From BOG-908 sp963795825 (GTDB lineage Bacteria > Pseudomonadota > Alphaproteobacteria > Acetobacterales > Acetobacteraceae): DNA of 64,000 nucleotides. The stretch is taken from positions 186,001 to 250,000 of the forward strand of contig CAWCIW010000003.1 of the NCBI GenBank assembly GCA_963795825.1. Reading direction: 5' to 3'. A model generated the notes under the pieces. The model was not told where the DNA came from and made no database searches. It was given only the letters and a program-made list of their open reading frames with translations. Of this stretch, positions 8,212 through 17,821 are shown one piece after another (within the stretch, counting starts at the first letter, position 1; the number at the start of each line of letters is the position of its first letter). The position numbers were made by a program, and so were the translations under genes.

Positions 8212-8260
8212 GCGGTGCGCCCCTGCTGCCGGCCCGCGCCACGTTTGGCCTGATACCGCG

Positions 8261-11200
8261 ATGATCTCCTCCGTCTTCATCGATCGCCCCCGTTTGGCGA
8301 TCGTCATCGCCATCGTCATCACCATCGCCGGCCTGATCTCGCTCACCCGCATACCGGTGGCGCAGTTCCCGGACATCGTGCCGCCGCAGGTGCAGGTTTC
8401 GGCCACCTATCCGGGCGCCTCGGCCGCGGATGTGGAAGCGGCGATCGCCCAGCCGATCGAGGCGCGCGTCGTGGGTGTCGACAAGATGCTCTACATGAAG
8501 AGCACGAACGCCAATGACGGCACCTACAACCTCACCGTCAGCTTCGCGCTCGGCACCAATCCGGACATCAACACCGTAAACGTCAACAACCGCGTGCAGA
8601 CGGCGCTGGCGGAGCTGCCGGCCGCCGTGCAGGCGGAAGGCCTCACGGTGCAGAAAGCCAGCAGCGCCATCCTGGAGTTCGTCAATTTCTACAGCGCGTC
8701 CGGCAAGCAGGATACGCTGTTCATCACCAACTACGTCACCATCAGCGTGCTCGACGAGATCTCGCGCATCAGCGGCGTGGGCGACGCCTCGCTGTTCAGC
8801 CAGCAGAAATACTCGATGCGCATCTGGTTCGACAATGCGCGGCTGACGAACCTCAATCTCACCCCGGCGGACGTCATCAACGCGATACAGTCGCAGAACG
8901 TGGTGGCACCGGTCGGCCGTATCGGCGCGCGGCCGGCCAATACCGATGTGCAGTTCCAGATGAACGTGCAGACGCAGGGCCGCCTGGCCACGCCCAAGCA
9001 GTTCGGCGACATCGTGCTGCGTGCCAACAGCGACGGCTCGCTGCTGCGGGTGCGCGACGTGGCGCGGGTGGAGCTGGGCGCGCAGAACGTCGATAGCGAG
9101 AGCCGGCTGGACGGCAAGCCTTCGGTTGCGATGAAGATCAGCCTCGCACCTGGCGCCAACGCGGTGGCCACCGCGAAGCTGGTCAACGCGAAGCTCACCT
9201 CGCTGCGCGCGCGCTTCCCGGCCGGCATGGACTACCAGGTGACGTGGAACTCCACGCTGTTCGTCAACGACACCATTGCCGAGGTGCTCAAAACGCTCGG
9301 CGAGGCGTTCGTGCTCGTGGTGGTCGTGGTGTTCCTGTTCCTGGGCGATCTGCGCGCCACCATCATCCCCACCCTCGCGGTGCCTGTCAGCCTGATCGGC
9401 GCGTTCGCCGTGCTGTTCGCGCTGGGGTTCACGGAGAATACGGTCACCTTGCTGGCGCTCGTGCTGGCCATCGGCATCGTCGTGGACGACGCGATCGTGG
9501 TGGTGGAGAACGTCGAGCGGGTGATGGAGGAGCATCCCGACTGGGACCCGCGTGACGCGGTGAAGGAGGCGATGCGGCAGATCACCGCGCCTATCGTGGC
9601 CATCACGCTCGTGCTGCTCTCGGTGTTCGTGCCGATCGGCTTCATCCCCGGCATCTCCGGCGTGCTGTTCCAGCAATTCGCCGTCACCATAAGTGCCGCG
9701 ATGCTGATCTCGGCGCTCAACGCGCTGACCCTGTCGCCTGCGTTGTGTGGCCTGTTCCTGCACCATCGGCCGCGCCGCGAGCGCGGCGTGCTGGCGCGCA
9801 TCCTGCGCGGCATCGACCAGGCGCGTGACGGCTATGTCTCCGTCGTGCGCCGGCTGCTGCGCCGGTCCGTCCTGGCGATCGTGGTGGTGGCGGTGTGCGG
9901 CGTCTGCATCTTCGGCCTCTCCCTCATCACGCCCTCGGGCTTCCTGCCCAGCGAGGACCAGGGCGGCTTCTTCGTCTCTGTGCAGTTGCCGGACGGCGCC
10001 TCGGTCGGGCGCACCAGCGCGGTGGTGAGCCAGGTCGAAAAAGAGGTCATCAAGATGGGCGGCGTGGCGGACACCTTCGCCATCGTCGGGTTCTCCATCC
10101 TGGACAGCGCGCAGGAACCCAATAGCGGGTTCATGTTCATACGCCTCAAGCCGTTCGCCAGCCGCACCACGGCGCAGACGCAGATCACCGCCCTGATCGG
10201 CCGCGTGTTCGGCGTGGGCGCGGGCATTCGCTCGGCCAACGTTCTGGCGTTCAACCTGCCGCCGATCATCGGCCTGGGCACCGCCGGCGGCTTCGAATAC
10301 CAGCTCGACGCGCTGGAGGGCCAGGACCCGTCCGACCTGAACAGCACGCTCAACGGGCTGCTGGGCGCGGTGCATGCCGATCACCGGCTAGGCCAGGTGT
10401 TCAGCACGTTCACCGCCAACAATCCCTCGCTGTTCCTCGATATCGATCGCGAAAAGGCCCAGGCGCTCGGCCTGACCATGTCCGACGTCTTCGCCGCCCT
10501 GCAGGCCACGCTCGGCGGCATCTACATCAACGATTTCAACCTGTACGGCCGCGTCTGGCAGGTGAACATCCAGGGCGAGGCGCGCGACCGCAGCGACATA
10601 CCGGCGCTGTGGAAGATCTACATACGCAACCGCACCAACCAGATGGTGCCGCTGCGCTCGATCGCCGACGTGCACATCAAGCTCGGCCCGCAGATACTCA
10701 ACCGCTACAACAACTACCGCTCGGTCACCATCAACGGATCGCCGGCGCCTGGCGCCTCCTCCGGGCAGGCGATCGCCGCGATGGCGCAGGTCTCCGCCCA
10801 TACGCTGCCGCCCGGCTACGCCTATGAGTGGACGGGCACGGCGTTCCAGGAAGTGGCCGCGGCGGGGCAGACGGGCACCATCCTGGCGCTGGCGATACTG
10901 TTCGCCTACCTGTTCCTGGTAGGGTTGTATGAGAGCTGGGTGATCCCGATACCGGTGCTGCTCTCGGTGGCCGTGGGCGTGCTCGGCGCCTTCATCGGCA
11001 TCGCGGTGGCCGGGCTGGCGCTCGATCTGTATGCGCAGATCGGCCTCGTGGTGCTGATCGCGCTGGCCGCCAAGAACGGCATCCTGATCGTGGAATTCGC
11101 CAAGGACCAGCGCGAGCGCGGGGTGCCGATCGCCGAGGCGGCCGCAATGGGCGCGCAGATGCGGTTCCGCGCGGTGATGATGACGTCGGTGGCGTTCGTG

Positions 11201-11428
11201 CTCGGACTGGTGCCGCTGGTGATCGCCACCGGTGCGGCCGAGACCAGCCGGCGCGACGTGGGCACACCCGTATTCGCCGGCATGCTCGCTGCCAGCACAG
11301 TTGGAATTTTTCTGATTCCGATGCTTTATGTGGTTTTCCAGACCGGACGGGAGCGGGTAAAAGCGCGTTTCCGTACCAATCGGACCGGCGACGCGCAGCA
11401 CACGCCATCCCCGCCGCCGCGGGACTAG
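8261..11428 (+). CDS. RND multidrug efflux transporter, HAE1/AcrB type
   Basis: Proton-driven inner-membrane efflux pump. The 1055-aa length is standard. The protein begins MISSVFIDRPRLAIVIAIVI, the first transmembrane helix, then PDIVPPQVQVSATYPGASA, the typical porter start. TM4 contains the proton-relay pair in GIVVDDAIVVVENVER. The second half repeats the fold, with LAAKNGILIVEFAKDQRERG in TM10 and RAVMMTSVAFVLGLVPLV near the end. It forms an operon with the adaptor upstream. The substrate cannot be read from sequence; the HAE1 type usually exports hydrophobic or amphiphilic compounds. The gene ends 55 nt before tkt, without a hairpin repeat between them. Confidence 0.95.
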   Translation: MISSVFIDRPRLAIVIAIVITIAGLISLTRIPVAQFPDIVPPQVQVSATYPGASAADVEAAIAQPIEARVVGVDKMLYMKSTNANDGTYNLTVSFALGTNPDINTVNVNNRVQTALAELPAAVQAEGLTVQKASSAILEFVNFYSASGKQDTLFITNYVTISVLDEISRISGVGDASLFSQQKYSMRIWFDNARLTNLNLTPADVINAIQSQNVVAPVGRIGARPANTDVQFQMNVQTQGRLATPKQFGDIVLRANSDGSLLRVRDVARVELGAQNVDSESRLDGKPSVAMKISLAPGANAVATAKLVNAKLTSLRARFPAGMDYQVTWNSTLFVNDTIAEVLKTLGEAFVLVVVVVFLFLGDLRATIIPTLAVPVSLIGAFAVLFALGFTENTVTLLALVLAIGIVVDDAIVVVENVERVMEEHPDWDPRDAVKEAMRQITAPIVAITLVLLSVFVPIGFIPGISGVLFQQFAVTISAAMLISALNALTLSPALCGLFLHHRPRRERGVLARILRGIDQARDGYVSVVRRLLRRSVLAIVVVAVCGVCIFGLSLITPSGFLPSEDQGGFFVSVQLPDGASVGRTSAVVSQVEKEVIKMGGVADTFAIVGFSILDSAQEPNSGFMFIRLKPFASRTTAQTQITALIGRVFGVGAGIRSANVLAFNLPPIIGLGTAGGFEYQLDALEGQDPSDLNSTLNGLLGAVHADHRLGQVFSTFTANNPSLFLDIDREKAQALGLTMSDVFAALQATLGGIYINDFNLYGRVWQVNIQGEARDRSDIPALWKIYIRNRTNQMVPLRSIADVHIKLGPQILNRYNNYRSVTINGSPAPGASSGQAIAAMAQVSAHTLPPGYAYEWTGTAFQEVAAAGQTGTILALAILFAYLFLVGLYESWVIPIPVLLSVAVGVLGAFIGIAVAGLALDLYAQIGLVVLIALAAKNGILIVEFAKDQRERGVPIAEAAAMGAQMRFRAVMMTSVAFVLGLVPLVIATGAAETSRRDVGTPVFAGMLAASTVGIFLIPMLYVVFQTGRERVKARFRTNRTGDAQHTPSPPPRD

Positions 11429-11483
11429 AAACCCGGGCGTAACCAGGCGCTTCAGACAGCGAAGCCCATCAGGGAGAAATTGA

Positions 11484-13574
11484 TTGTCAGCATCCGCCAC
11501 CAGGGAAGCCCCACAGCACGCCGGCGATATCGACGAGTTGTGCATCAACACCATGCGCACGCTCGCCATGGATGCGGTGCAGAAGGCCAATTCCGGCCAC
11601 CCTGGCACGCCGATGGCGCTGGCGCCGGTGGCCTACACGCTCTGGCAGAACCACCTGAATTTCGATCCGGCGGACGCCAACTGGCCGAACCGCGACCGTT
11701 TCGTGCTCTCCGTGGGCCACGCGTCGATGCTGCTGTATTCGCTGATACACCTGGCCGGCGTGCGCGCCGTCAACGAGCACGAGGACCGCAACGCGCCGGC
11801 GCTGACGATCGAGGACCTCAAGCAGTTCCGCCAGATGGACAGCAAGACGCCGGGCCACCCGGAATACCGCATGACCTCAGGCGTGGAGACCACCACGGGC
11901 CCGCTCGGCCAAGGCTGCGGCAACTCGGTGGGCCTGGCGATGGCGGAGCGCTACCTGGCGCAGCGCTACAACAAACCCGGCTACGAGCTGTTCAACCACC
12001 ACGTCTATGTTCTGGCCGGCGACGGCGACATGATGGAGGGCATCAGCGCCGAGGCCGCGTCCACCGCGGGGCACCTCAAGCTCGGCAATCTCACCTGGAT
12101 CTACGACAGCAACCACATCACCATCGAGGGCGGCACCGATCTGGCGTTCGACGAGGACGTGGGCGCCCGCTTCGCCGCCTATGGCTGGGACGTGCAGCAT
12201 GTGGACGACGCCAACGACCTGGCCGCGATGGGACGCGCGCTGGATCACGCGAAATCGGTGACCGACCGGCCGAGCTTCATCAAGGTGACGAGCGTGATCG
12301 GCTACGGCGCGCCGAAAAAGGCCGGCACCAACAAGGCGCATGGCGAACCCCTTGGTGAGGAAGAGATACGCGGTGCCAAGCGCGCCTATGGCTGGCCGGA
12401 AGACAGCTCCTTCCTGGTGCCCGACGGCGTGTACGAGCATTTTTCCGCCGGTATCGGCAAGCGCGGCGCCACGATGCGCGCGGCCTGGATGAAGCTGATC
12501 GACGGCTACAAGAAGGAATACCCGGAGCTCGCCGCCGAGCTGGAGATGATGAACCAGCACACGCTGCCGGATGGCTGGGATGCCGACATCCCGAGTTTCC
12601 CGGCCGATGCCAAGGGACTCGCCTCGCGCGATTCGTCGCAAAAAGTGCTGAACGCGATCGCGCCGCATGTGCCGTGGATGCTGGGCGGGGCTGCGGACCT
12701 GGCACCTTCCACCAAGAGCAACCTGACGTTCGAGGGCGGCAAGACCAGCTTCGAGCCCAACGATTACGGCGGCCGCAACCTGCATTTCGGCATACGCGAG
12801 CACGCGATGGGCAGCATCTGCAACGGCCTGGCGCTGTCCGCTTTGCGCCCTTACGGCAGCGGTTTCCTGATCTTCTCGGATTACATGAAGCCGCCGATAC
12901 GGCTCTCGGCGATCATGGAACTGCCGGTGATCTACATCTTCACCCACGACAGCATCGGCGTGGGCGAGGACGGCCCGACGCACCAGCCGATCGAGCAGCT
13001 CATTTCGCTGCGGTCGATCCCGGGCATGCGGGTGATACGCCCCGGCGACGCGAACGAAGTGGCCGAAGCCTGGCGCCACATGGTGACGCTGAAGGAGCAT
13101 CCGGCCTGCCTGATTTTGTCGCGCCAGCCGCTTCCCACGCTGGACCGTGCGAAATATGCGGCGGCTTCCGGGCTGAAGCATGGCGCGTATGTGCTCGCCG
13201 ATCCGCCGGAGGGTGGCGAGCCGGAAGTGATCCTGATGGCGACAGGGAGCGAGGTAAGTCTCGTTGTCGGCGCTTACGAGACGCTGACCAAAGAGGGTAT
13301 TCGCGCGCGTGTGGTGAGTTTCCCGAGCTGGGAATTGTTCGAGGAGCAGCCTGAAGAATATCGCGATAGCGTGCTGCCACCGCACATCAAGGCGCGCGTT
13401 TCGGTGGAGCAGGGGTCCACGATGGGGTGGGCGCGGTATGTGGGGCTTACGGGCGCCACGATCGGGATGCACAGTTTTGGAGCTTCTGCGCCTATGGCGG
13501 CGCTGATGAAGAAGTTTGGGTTTACGCCTGATGCGGTAGCTGCGGCTGCGCGTAAGCAGGCGGGTCGAGGGTAA
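11484..13574 (+). CDS. tkt: Transketolase
   Basis: Thiamine-diphosphate enzyme moving two-carbon units between sugar phosphates in the non-oxidative pentose-phosphate pathway. The 696-aa protein has the TPP motif GDGDMMEG from residue 179 with the paired YDSNHITIEG, the N-terminal substrate residues in NSGHPGTPMALAP, the catalytic Glu439 in GIREHAMG and the GEDGPTHQPIEQL loop. The start is a TTG at 11484 with AGGGAG at 8 nt. First gene of a sugar-phosphate cluster running to 22906. The last 150 nt are T/G-rich at wobble positions, and the stop TAA is fused to a hairpin repeat. The RND pump ends 55 nt upstream; co-transcription is possible but unlikely by function. Confidence 0.96.
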   Translation: MSASATREAPQHAGDIDELCINTMRTLAMDAVQKANSGHPGTPMALAPVAYTLWQNHLNFDPADANWPNRDRFVLSVGHASMLLYSLIHLAGVRAVNEHEDRNAPALTIEDLKQFRQMDSKTPGHPEYRMTSGVETTTGPLGQGCGNSVGLAMAERYLAQRYNKPGYELFNHHVYVLAGDGDMMEGISAEAASTAGHLKLGNLTWIYDSNHITIEGGTDLAFDEDVGARFAAYGWDVQHVDDANDLAAMGRALDHAKSVTDRPSFIKVTSVIGYGAPKKAGTNKAHGEPLGEEEIRGAKRAYGWPEDSSFLVPDGVYEHFSAGIGKRGATMRAAWMKLIDGYKKEYPELAAELEMMNQHTLPDGWDADIPSFPADAKGLASRDSSQKVLNAIAPHVPWMLGGAADLAPSTKSNLTFEGGKTSFEPNDYGGRNLHFGIREHAMGSICNGLALSALRPYGSGFLIFSDYMKPPIRLSAIMELPVIYIFTHDSIGVGEDGPTHQPIEQLISLRSIPGMRVIRPGDANEVAEAWRHMVTLKEHPACLILSRQPLPTLDRAKYAAASGLKHGAYVLADPPEGGEPEVILMATGSEVSLVVGAYETLTKEGIRARVVSFPSWELFEEQPEEYRDSVLPPHIKARVSVEQGSTMGWARYVGLTGATIGMHSFGASAPMAALMKKFGFTPDAVAAAARKQAGRG

Positions 13575-13709
13575 GGAAGAAAGGCCTTCTTTTTTGAGAA
13601 AAAGAAGCAAAAAACTTTTGGTCCCTGTCGGCGCGCGCTGAAACAGCCGCCGACAGGGAGCAAAAGTTTTTTGGTCCTTTTTTCCAAAAAAGGACTGCTT
13701 GCTTACTTG
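13574..13709. repeat. Hairpin-arm pair between tkt and tal-pgi
   Basis: A forward arm from the tkt stop codon and a reverse arm ending in GGACTGCTTGCTTAC. The arms are joined by an inverted CCCTGTCGGCG / CGCCGACAGGG stem, so the whole unit can fold into one long cruciform. It holds no coding sequence. Left flank T/G-rich, right flank A/C-rich. Confidence 0.9.
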
Positions 13710-13739
13710 CTGTAGCGTAATTTCAGGAGTGCCACAGTC

Positions 13740-16610
13740 ATGGACACGGTCGTAAACACGCCGGCGCAGACCCAGGCCAATCCGGTCAAGCAGCTCCTCG
13801 GCGAAGGCCAATCGCCCTGGCTGGATTTCATCCGCCGCAGCTTCATCGCCGACGGCAGCCTGCAGAAGCTCGTCGAAACCGACGGGCTCGGCGGCGTCAC
13901 GTCCAACCCGTCGATCTTCGAAAAGGCGATGGGCTCCGGCGACGATTACGACGCCGAGTTCAAGACTTTGGCACTTGGCGGCCTGAAAGACGCGCAGGAG
14001 ATCTACGAGACCCTGGCCGTGGCCGATATTCAGGCGGTGGCCAAGGTGCTGCTTCCGGTGTTCGAGCGCACCAAGGGGCTGGATGGGTTCGTGAGCCTCG
14101 AGGTTTCGCCCTATCTGGCGCTGCGCGAGGAAGACACCGTCCATGAGGCGCGCCGGCTGCACAAATGGGTGGACCGGCCGAACCTGATGGTGAAGGTGCC
14201 CGGCACGCCGGAATGCGTGCCGGCGATACGCACGCTGATTTCCGAAGGCATCAACATCAACGTGACGTTGCTGTTCTCGATCGATGCCTACAAGGCGGTT
14301 GCCGAATTGTATCTGGCCGGGCTGGAGGATCGTCACGCGAAAGGCGAGGATATCAGCCGGCTTTCCAGCGTGGCGAGCTTCTTCGTCAGCCGCATCGACG
14401 CGCAGATCGACAAGAAGATCGACGAGCGGGTCGCTTCCGGCGACAAGGAAGCCGACGCGCTGAAGAAACTTCGCGGCAAGGTGGCGATCGCCAACGCGAA
14501 GATGGCGTATGTCTGGTATCAGGACATGATCGCCGGCGCGCGCTGGAAGAAGCTGGCGGCGGCCGGCGCAAATCCGCAGCGCCTGCTCTGGGCCAGCACC
14601 GGCGTGAAAGACAAGGCGTATAGCGACGTTCTCTACGTCGAAGAACTTATCGGGCGCGACACGGTGGATACGATTCCGCCGGCGACGATGGACGCGTTCC
14701 GCGACCATGGCCATGTGCGCGCGTCGCTTACCGAGGATGTTGACGGCGCGCGCCATATTATGGCGGAGGCCGAGCGGCTGGGCCTCGATCTTGCCGGCGT
14801 GACCAAACATCTTGTCGAAGACGGTGTGCGGCTGTTTGCCGATGCGGCCGATGCGCTGCTGACGGCTGTCGCCAAGAAGCGCGCCAAGCTGCTGGGCAGC
14901 AACGTGGCGTCGCTGCATTACACGCTGCCCGAGACGCTCGACAAGGCTGTCGATGCCGGGCTCGAGACCTGGCGCAAGGACGGCACGGTGCGACGCATGT
15001 GGGCGCGCGATGCCTCGGTATGGACGGGCGGGCCGGAAGCCAAGTGGCTTGCGTGGCTCGATATCGTTGCCGAACGGCTCGAACATGTAAGCGAGCTGGA
15101 GGCGTTCCAGAAGGACGTGCAGGGCGCCGGTTTCCAGCATGTGCTGCTGCTCGGCATGGGCGGCTCCAGCCTCGGGCCGGAAGTGTTCGGACAGACGTTC
15201 GGCAAGCGCGCCGGCTGGCCGGGATTGCATGTGCTGGACAGCACGGATCCCGAGCAGGTCAAGACATTTGAGACCGCGGTCGACCTGGCGAAAACGCTGG
15301 TCATCGTGTCGAGCAAGTCCGGCGGTACGCTGGAGCCAAACATCCTCAAAGCATATTTCTGGGACAAGATGCAGGCGGCTGTCGGGCGCGAAAAGGCCGG
15401 CCAGCATTTCGTGGCGGTGACCGATCCCGGCAGCGCCATGCAGAAGATTGCCGAGCGCGACGGTTTCCGCAAGATTTTCTACGGCAATCCTGGGATCGGC
15501 GGGCGGTATTCGGTATTGTCCAATTTCGGCATGGTTCCGGCCGCAGCAATCGGCATCGATGTGCGATCGTTCCTGAAATCCACGCAGACGATGGTGCAGG
15601 CCTGCTCGCCCGGCACACCGTCGGCGGCCAACCCCGGCGTGGTTCTCGGCACCATCATGGGCCAGTGCCAGAAGGCCGGGCGCGACAAGGTGACGATCAT
15701 CGCCTCGCCGGGCATTGCCGATCTCGGCGCCTGGCTGGCGCAATTGATCGCGGAGAGCACCGGCAAGCACGGCCGCGGCCTGGTGCCGATCGACAACGAA
15801 ACGCTGGCAGCGCCGGATTCCTACGGTCAGGACAGGCTGTTTGCGTATCTGCATGCCGATGACAAGGCCGATCCGGAGCAGGATGCGGCGGTTAGCGCGC
15901 TGGAGAAAGCCGGCCATGCCGTTGTGCGCGTGGCGATCAACGGGCACCAGGAAGTGGGGCAGCAATTCTTCCTGTGGGAGTTTGCCACGGCGGTTTCCGG
16001 CAGCATCATGGAAATCGATCCGTTCGACCAGCCGGATGTGGAGGCCAGCAAGGTCAAGACGCGCGAGCTGACGGATGCGGTGACGAAAACCGGCAAGCTG
16101 CCGGAGGAGACGCCGTTCGCCACGTTCGGCGGTGTGAAGCTGTTCGCCGATGCGAAGAATGCCGCCGCGCTGAAGGGCGACAGCCTGGTGGATGTATTGC
16201 GCGCGCAGTTCAAGCGGGCGCATGCGGGCGATTACGTGGCGTTGCTGGCCTATGTGGAGCGCGATCAGGAGACGATGGCGCTGATGCAGAAGTTGCGTTT
16301 GCTGATCAGGGACCGTACGCATCTGGCCGTGGCTTCGGAGTTCGGCCCGAGGTTCCTGCATTCGACGGGGCAGGCCTACAAAGGCGGGCCGAACAGCGGC
16401 GTGTTCCTGCAAATAACGGCGGATGACCGTGCGGACCTGCCGATACCTGGCGAGACCTATACGTTCAGCACGGTGAAGGCGGCGCAGGCGCGCGGCGATT
16501 TCGGTGTGCTGGCCGAACGCGACCGCCGGGCCGTGCGCGTGCACCTGGGCTCAGACGTGGCGCAGGGTCTCACCGAATTGACGCGGGCTGTAGAAGCCGC
16601 ACTGGCGTAG
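13740..16610 (+). CDS. Bifunctional transaldolase / glucose-6-phosphate isomerase
   Basis: Fusion of two cytosolic sugar-phosphate enzymes, 956 aa. Residues about 1-370 are transaldolase: TNPSIFEKAM-type start (GVTSNPSIFEKAMG), Schiff-base Lys152 in NLMVKVPGTPE, and GINININVTLLFS-like SEGININVTLLFS. Residues about 390-956 are phosphoglucose isomerase: LLLGMGGSSLGPEVF, VIVSSKSGGTLEPN, VPIDNETLAAP, and late HLAVASEFGPRFLHSTGQAYKGGP. This fusion is known from Acetobacteraceae and some other bacteria and couples the pentose-phosphate pathway to fructose-6-phosphate recycling. ATG at 13740 follows CAGGAG. gnd comes 80 nt downstream. Both halves look intact, with no frameshift. Confidence 0.96.
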   Translation: MDTVVNTPAQTQANPVKQLLGEGQSPWLDFIRRSFIADGSLQKLVETDGLGGVTSNPSIFEKAMGSGDDYDAEFKTLALGGLKDAQEIYETLAVADIQAVAKVLLPVFERTKGLDGFVSLEVSPYLALREEDTVHEARRLHKWVDRPNLMVKVPGTPECVPAIRTLISEGININVTLLFSIDAYKAVAELYLAGLEDRHAKGEDISRLSSVASFFVSRIDAQIDKKIDERVASGDKEADALKKLRGKVAIANAKMAYVWYQDMIAGARWKKLAAAGANPQRLLWASTGVKDKAYSDVLYVEELIGRDTVDTIPPATMDAFRDHGHVRASLTEDVDGARHIMAEAERLGLDLAGVTKHLVEDGVRLFADAADALLTAVAKKRAKLLGSNVASLHYTLPETLDKAVDAGLETWRKDGTVRRMWARDASVWTGGPEAKWLAWLDIVAERLEHVSELEAFQKDVQGAGFQHVLLLGMGGSSLGPEVFGQTFGKRAGWPGLHVLDSTDPEQVKTFETAVDLAKTLVIVSSKSGGTLEPNILKAYFWDKMQAAVGREKAGQHFVAVTDPGSAMQKIAERDGFRKIFYGNPGIGGRYSVLSNFGMVPAAAIGIDVRSFLKSTQTMVQACSPGTPSAANPGVVLGTIMGQCQKAGRDKVTIIASPGIADLGAWLAQLIAESTGKHGRGLVPIDNETLAAPDSYGQDRLFAYLHADDKADPEQDAAVSALEKAGHAVVRVAINGHQEVGQQFFLWEFATAVSGSIMEIDPFDQPDVEASKVKTRELTDAVTKTGKLPEETPFATFGGVKLFADAKNAAALKGDSLVDVLRAQFKRAHAGDYVALLAYVERDQETMALMQKLRLLIRDRTHLAVASEFGPRFLHSTGQAYKGGPNSGVFLQITADDRADLPIPGETYTFSTVKAAQARGDFGVLAERDRRAVRVHLGSDVAQGLTELTRAVEAALA

Positions 16611-16670
16611 CCGGGGTCTGGGGCCGACTGGCCCCAGCGGGGTACAGGGGCAGCGCCCCTGGCCTTACCC
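16611..16670. repeat. GC-rich hairpin repeat (GGGGC family)
   Basis: Starts after the tal-pgi stop TAG. Short GC palindromes are visible: GGGGCCGACTGGCCCC and CAGGGGCAGCGCCCCTG. The same motif type fills 44046-44181 after rpsO. Probably an intergenic repeat or terminator-like structure; the gap to gnd is only 80 nt. Confidence 0.6.
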
Positions 16671-16690
16671 AATCTCATGGAGAGCAAAAC

Positions 16691-17665
16691 ATGCAGTTAG
16701 GTGTAATCGGCCTGGGCCGAATGGGTGGAAACATAAGCGTCCGCCTAATGCGGGCCGGCCATCACTGCGTGGTGTACGACCACAGCGCCGACGCGGTGAA
16801 GCGCGTGGCTGGCGAAGGTGCAATCGGCGTCAAGGATCTTGCCGAACTGCTAAGCGCGCTGGAGAAACCGCGCGCGGTTTGGGTGATGTTGCCCGCCGGC
16901 GAGATCACCGAGGACACGATCAAGACACTCGCCGCGCATATGGATTCAGGCGACACGATCATCGACGGCGGCAACACGTTCTACAAGGACGACATACGCC
17001 GCGCCGCCACGCTGCGGGAGCGGGGCATAAACTATATCGACGTGGGCACCTCCGGCGGCGTGTGGGGCCTGGACCGCGGCTATTGCATGATGATTGGCGG
17101 GCCTGACGAGGAGGTGACGCGTCTCGATCCGATTTTCGCGACGCTGGCGCCGGGCATGGGCGATGTGGGCCGCACCAAGGAGCGCAAGGGCGGCGATAAA
17201 CGCCCAGAGCAGGGCTACATGTATTGCGGCCCGGCCGGCTCCGGGCATTTCGTCAAGATGGTGCATAACGGCATCGAATACGGTTTGATGCAGGCCTACG
17301 CAGAAGGTTTCGACGTCCTGCAAGGCAAGGCCTCGACCGATCTCGCCGAGGATCAGCGTTTCACCCTGAACCTTCCCGACATTGCGGAAGTTTGGCGTCG
17401 CGGCAGCGTGGTATCATCCTGGCTGCTGGATCTGACGGCGTCGGCTCTGGCGGAGAGCCCGACTCTGCACGAGTTCACCGGCAAGGTCAGCGATTCCGGC
17501 GAGGGTCGCTGGACGGTGGAGGCGGCAATCGAAGAGGCGATTGCGGTTCCTGTTCTGTCGACATCGCTGTTTGCGCGGTTCCGGTCGCGCACGGGCAATA
17601 CATTCGGCGAGAAGATGCTCAGCGCGATGCGCAACAAGTTTGGCGGGCACGTGGAGCCGCACTGA
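16691..17665 (+). CDS. gnd: 6-Phosphogluconate dehydrogenase (decarboxylating), short type
   Basis: Oxidises 6-phosphogluconate to ribulose-5-phosphate with CO2 release. The 324-aa length matches the short GntZ/YqeC-type class rather than the 470-aa enzyme. The Rossmann motif GVIGLGRMGGN is at the N-terminus; DGGNTFYKDD, the substrate loop GTSGGVWGLDRGYCMMIGG and the catalytic Lys189 in GHFVKMVHNGIEYG are all present. The ATG at 16691 has GGAG at 8 nt. It lies between tal-pgi and zwf, completing the oxidative branch with zwf and pgl. The 3' 100 nt are T/G-rich before the repeat. Cofactor preference (NAD or NADP) cannot be stated. Confidence 0.95.
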   Translation: MQLGVIGLGRMGGNISVRLMRAGHHCVVYDHSADAVKRVAGEGAIGVKDLAELLSALEKPRAVWVMLPAGEITEDTIKTLAAHMDSGDTIIDGGNTFYKDDIRRAATLRERGINYIDVGTSGGVWGLDRGYCMMIGGPDEEVTRLDPIFATLAPGMGDVGRTKERKGGDKRPEQGYMYCGPAGSGHFVKMVHNGIEYGLMQAYAEGFDVLQGKASTDLAEDQRFTLNLPDIAEVWRRGSVVSSWLLDLTASALAESPTLHEFTGKVSDSGEGRWTVEAAIEEAIAVPVLSTSLFARFRSRTGNTFGEKMLSAMRNKFGGHVEPH

Positions 17666-17669
17666 AACG

Positions 17670-17808
17670 TAAGCAAGGCCTTCTTTTCTGAAGAAATGAA
17701 CCAAAAGACTTTTGACTCCGCTGTCGCGCGCCTGCCTGATAACGCCACGACAGGGAGCAAAAGCTTTTCGGTCCTTTTCTCTACACAGGGCTGCTTGTTG
17801 CCTTCCTG
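17670..17808. repeat. Hairpin-arm pair between gnd and zwf (decaying)
   Basis: Forward arm TAAGCAAGGCCTTC ... AAAAGACTTTTGACTCC, then CGACAGGGAGCAAAAGC and an imperfect reverse arm (GGTCCTTTTCTCTACACAGG). Stem mismatches show decay. Left flank T/G-rich, right flank A/C-rich. Confidence 0.8.
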
Positions 17809-17821
17809 CTAGGAACCCGAA

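Noticed and set aside
7949..10384. 811-codon minus-strand frame across the RND pump
   Set aside because: His/Arg/Asp-rich low-complexity shadow of the pump gene.
8261..11428. Frameshift in the RND pump
   Set aside because: Frame is continuous and full length; no correction is needed.
11877..16544. 1555-codon open frame on the minus strand across tkt and tal-pgi
   Set aside because: A shadow frame caused by high GC; composition and lack of any domain show it is not a gene, while the plus strand encodes two complete enzymes.
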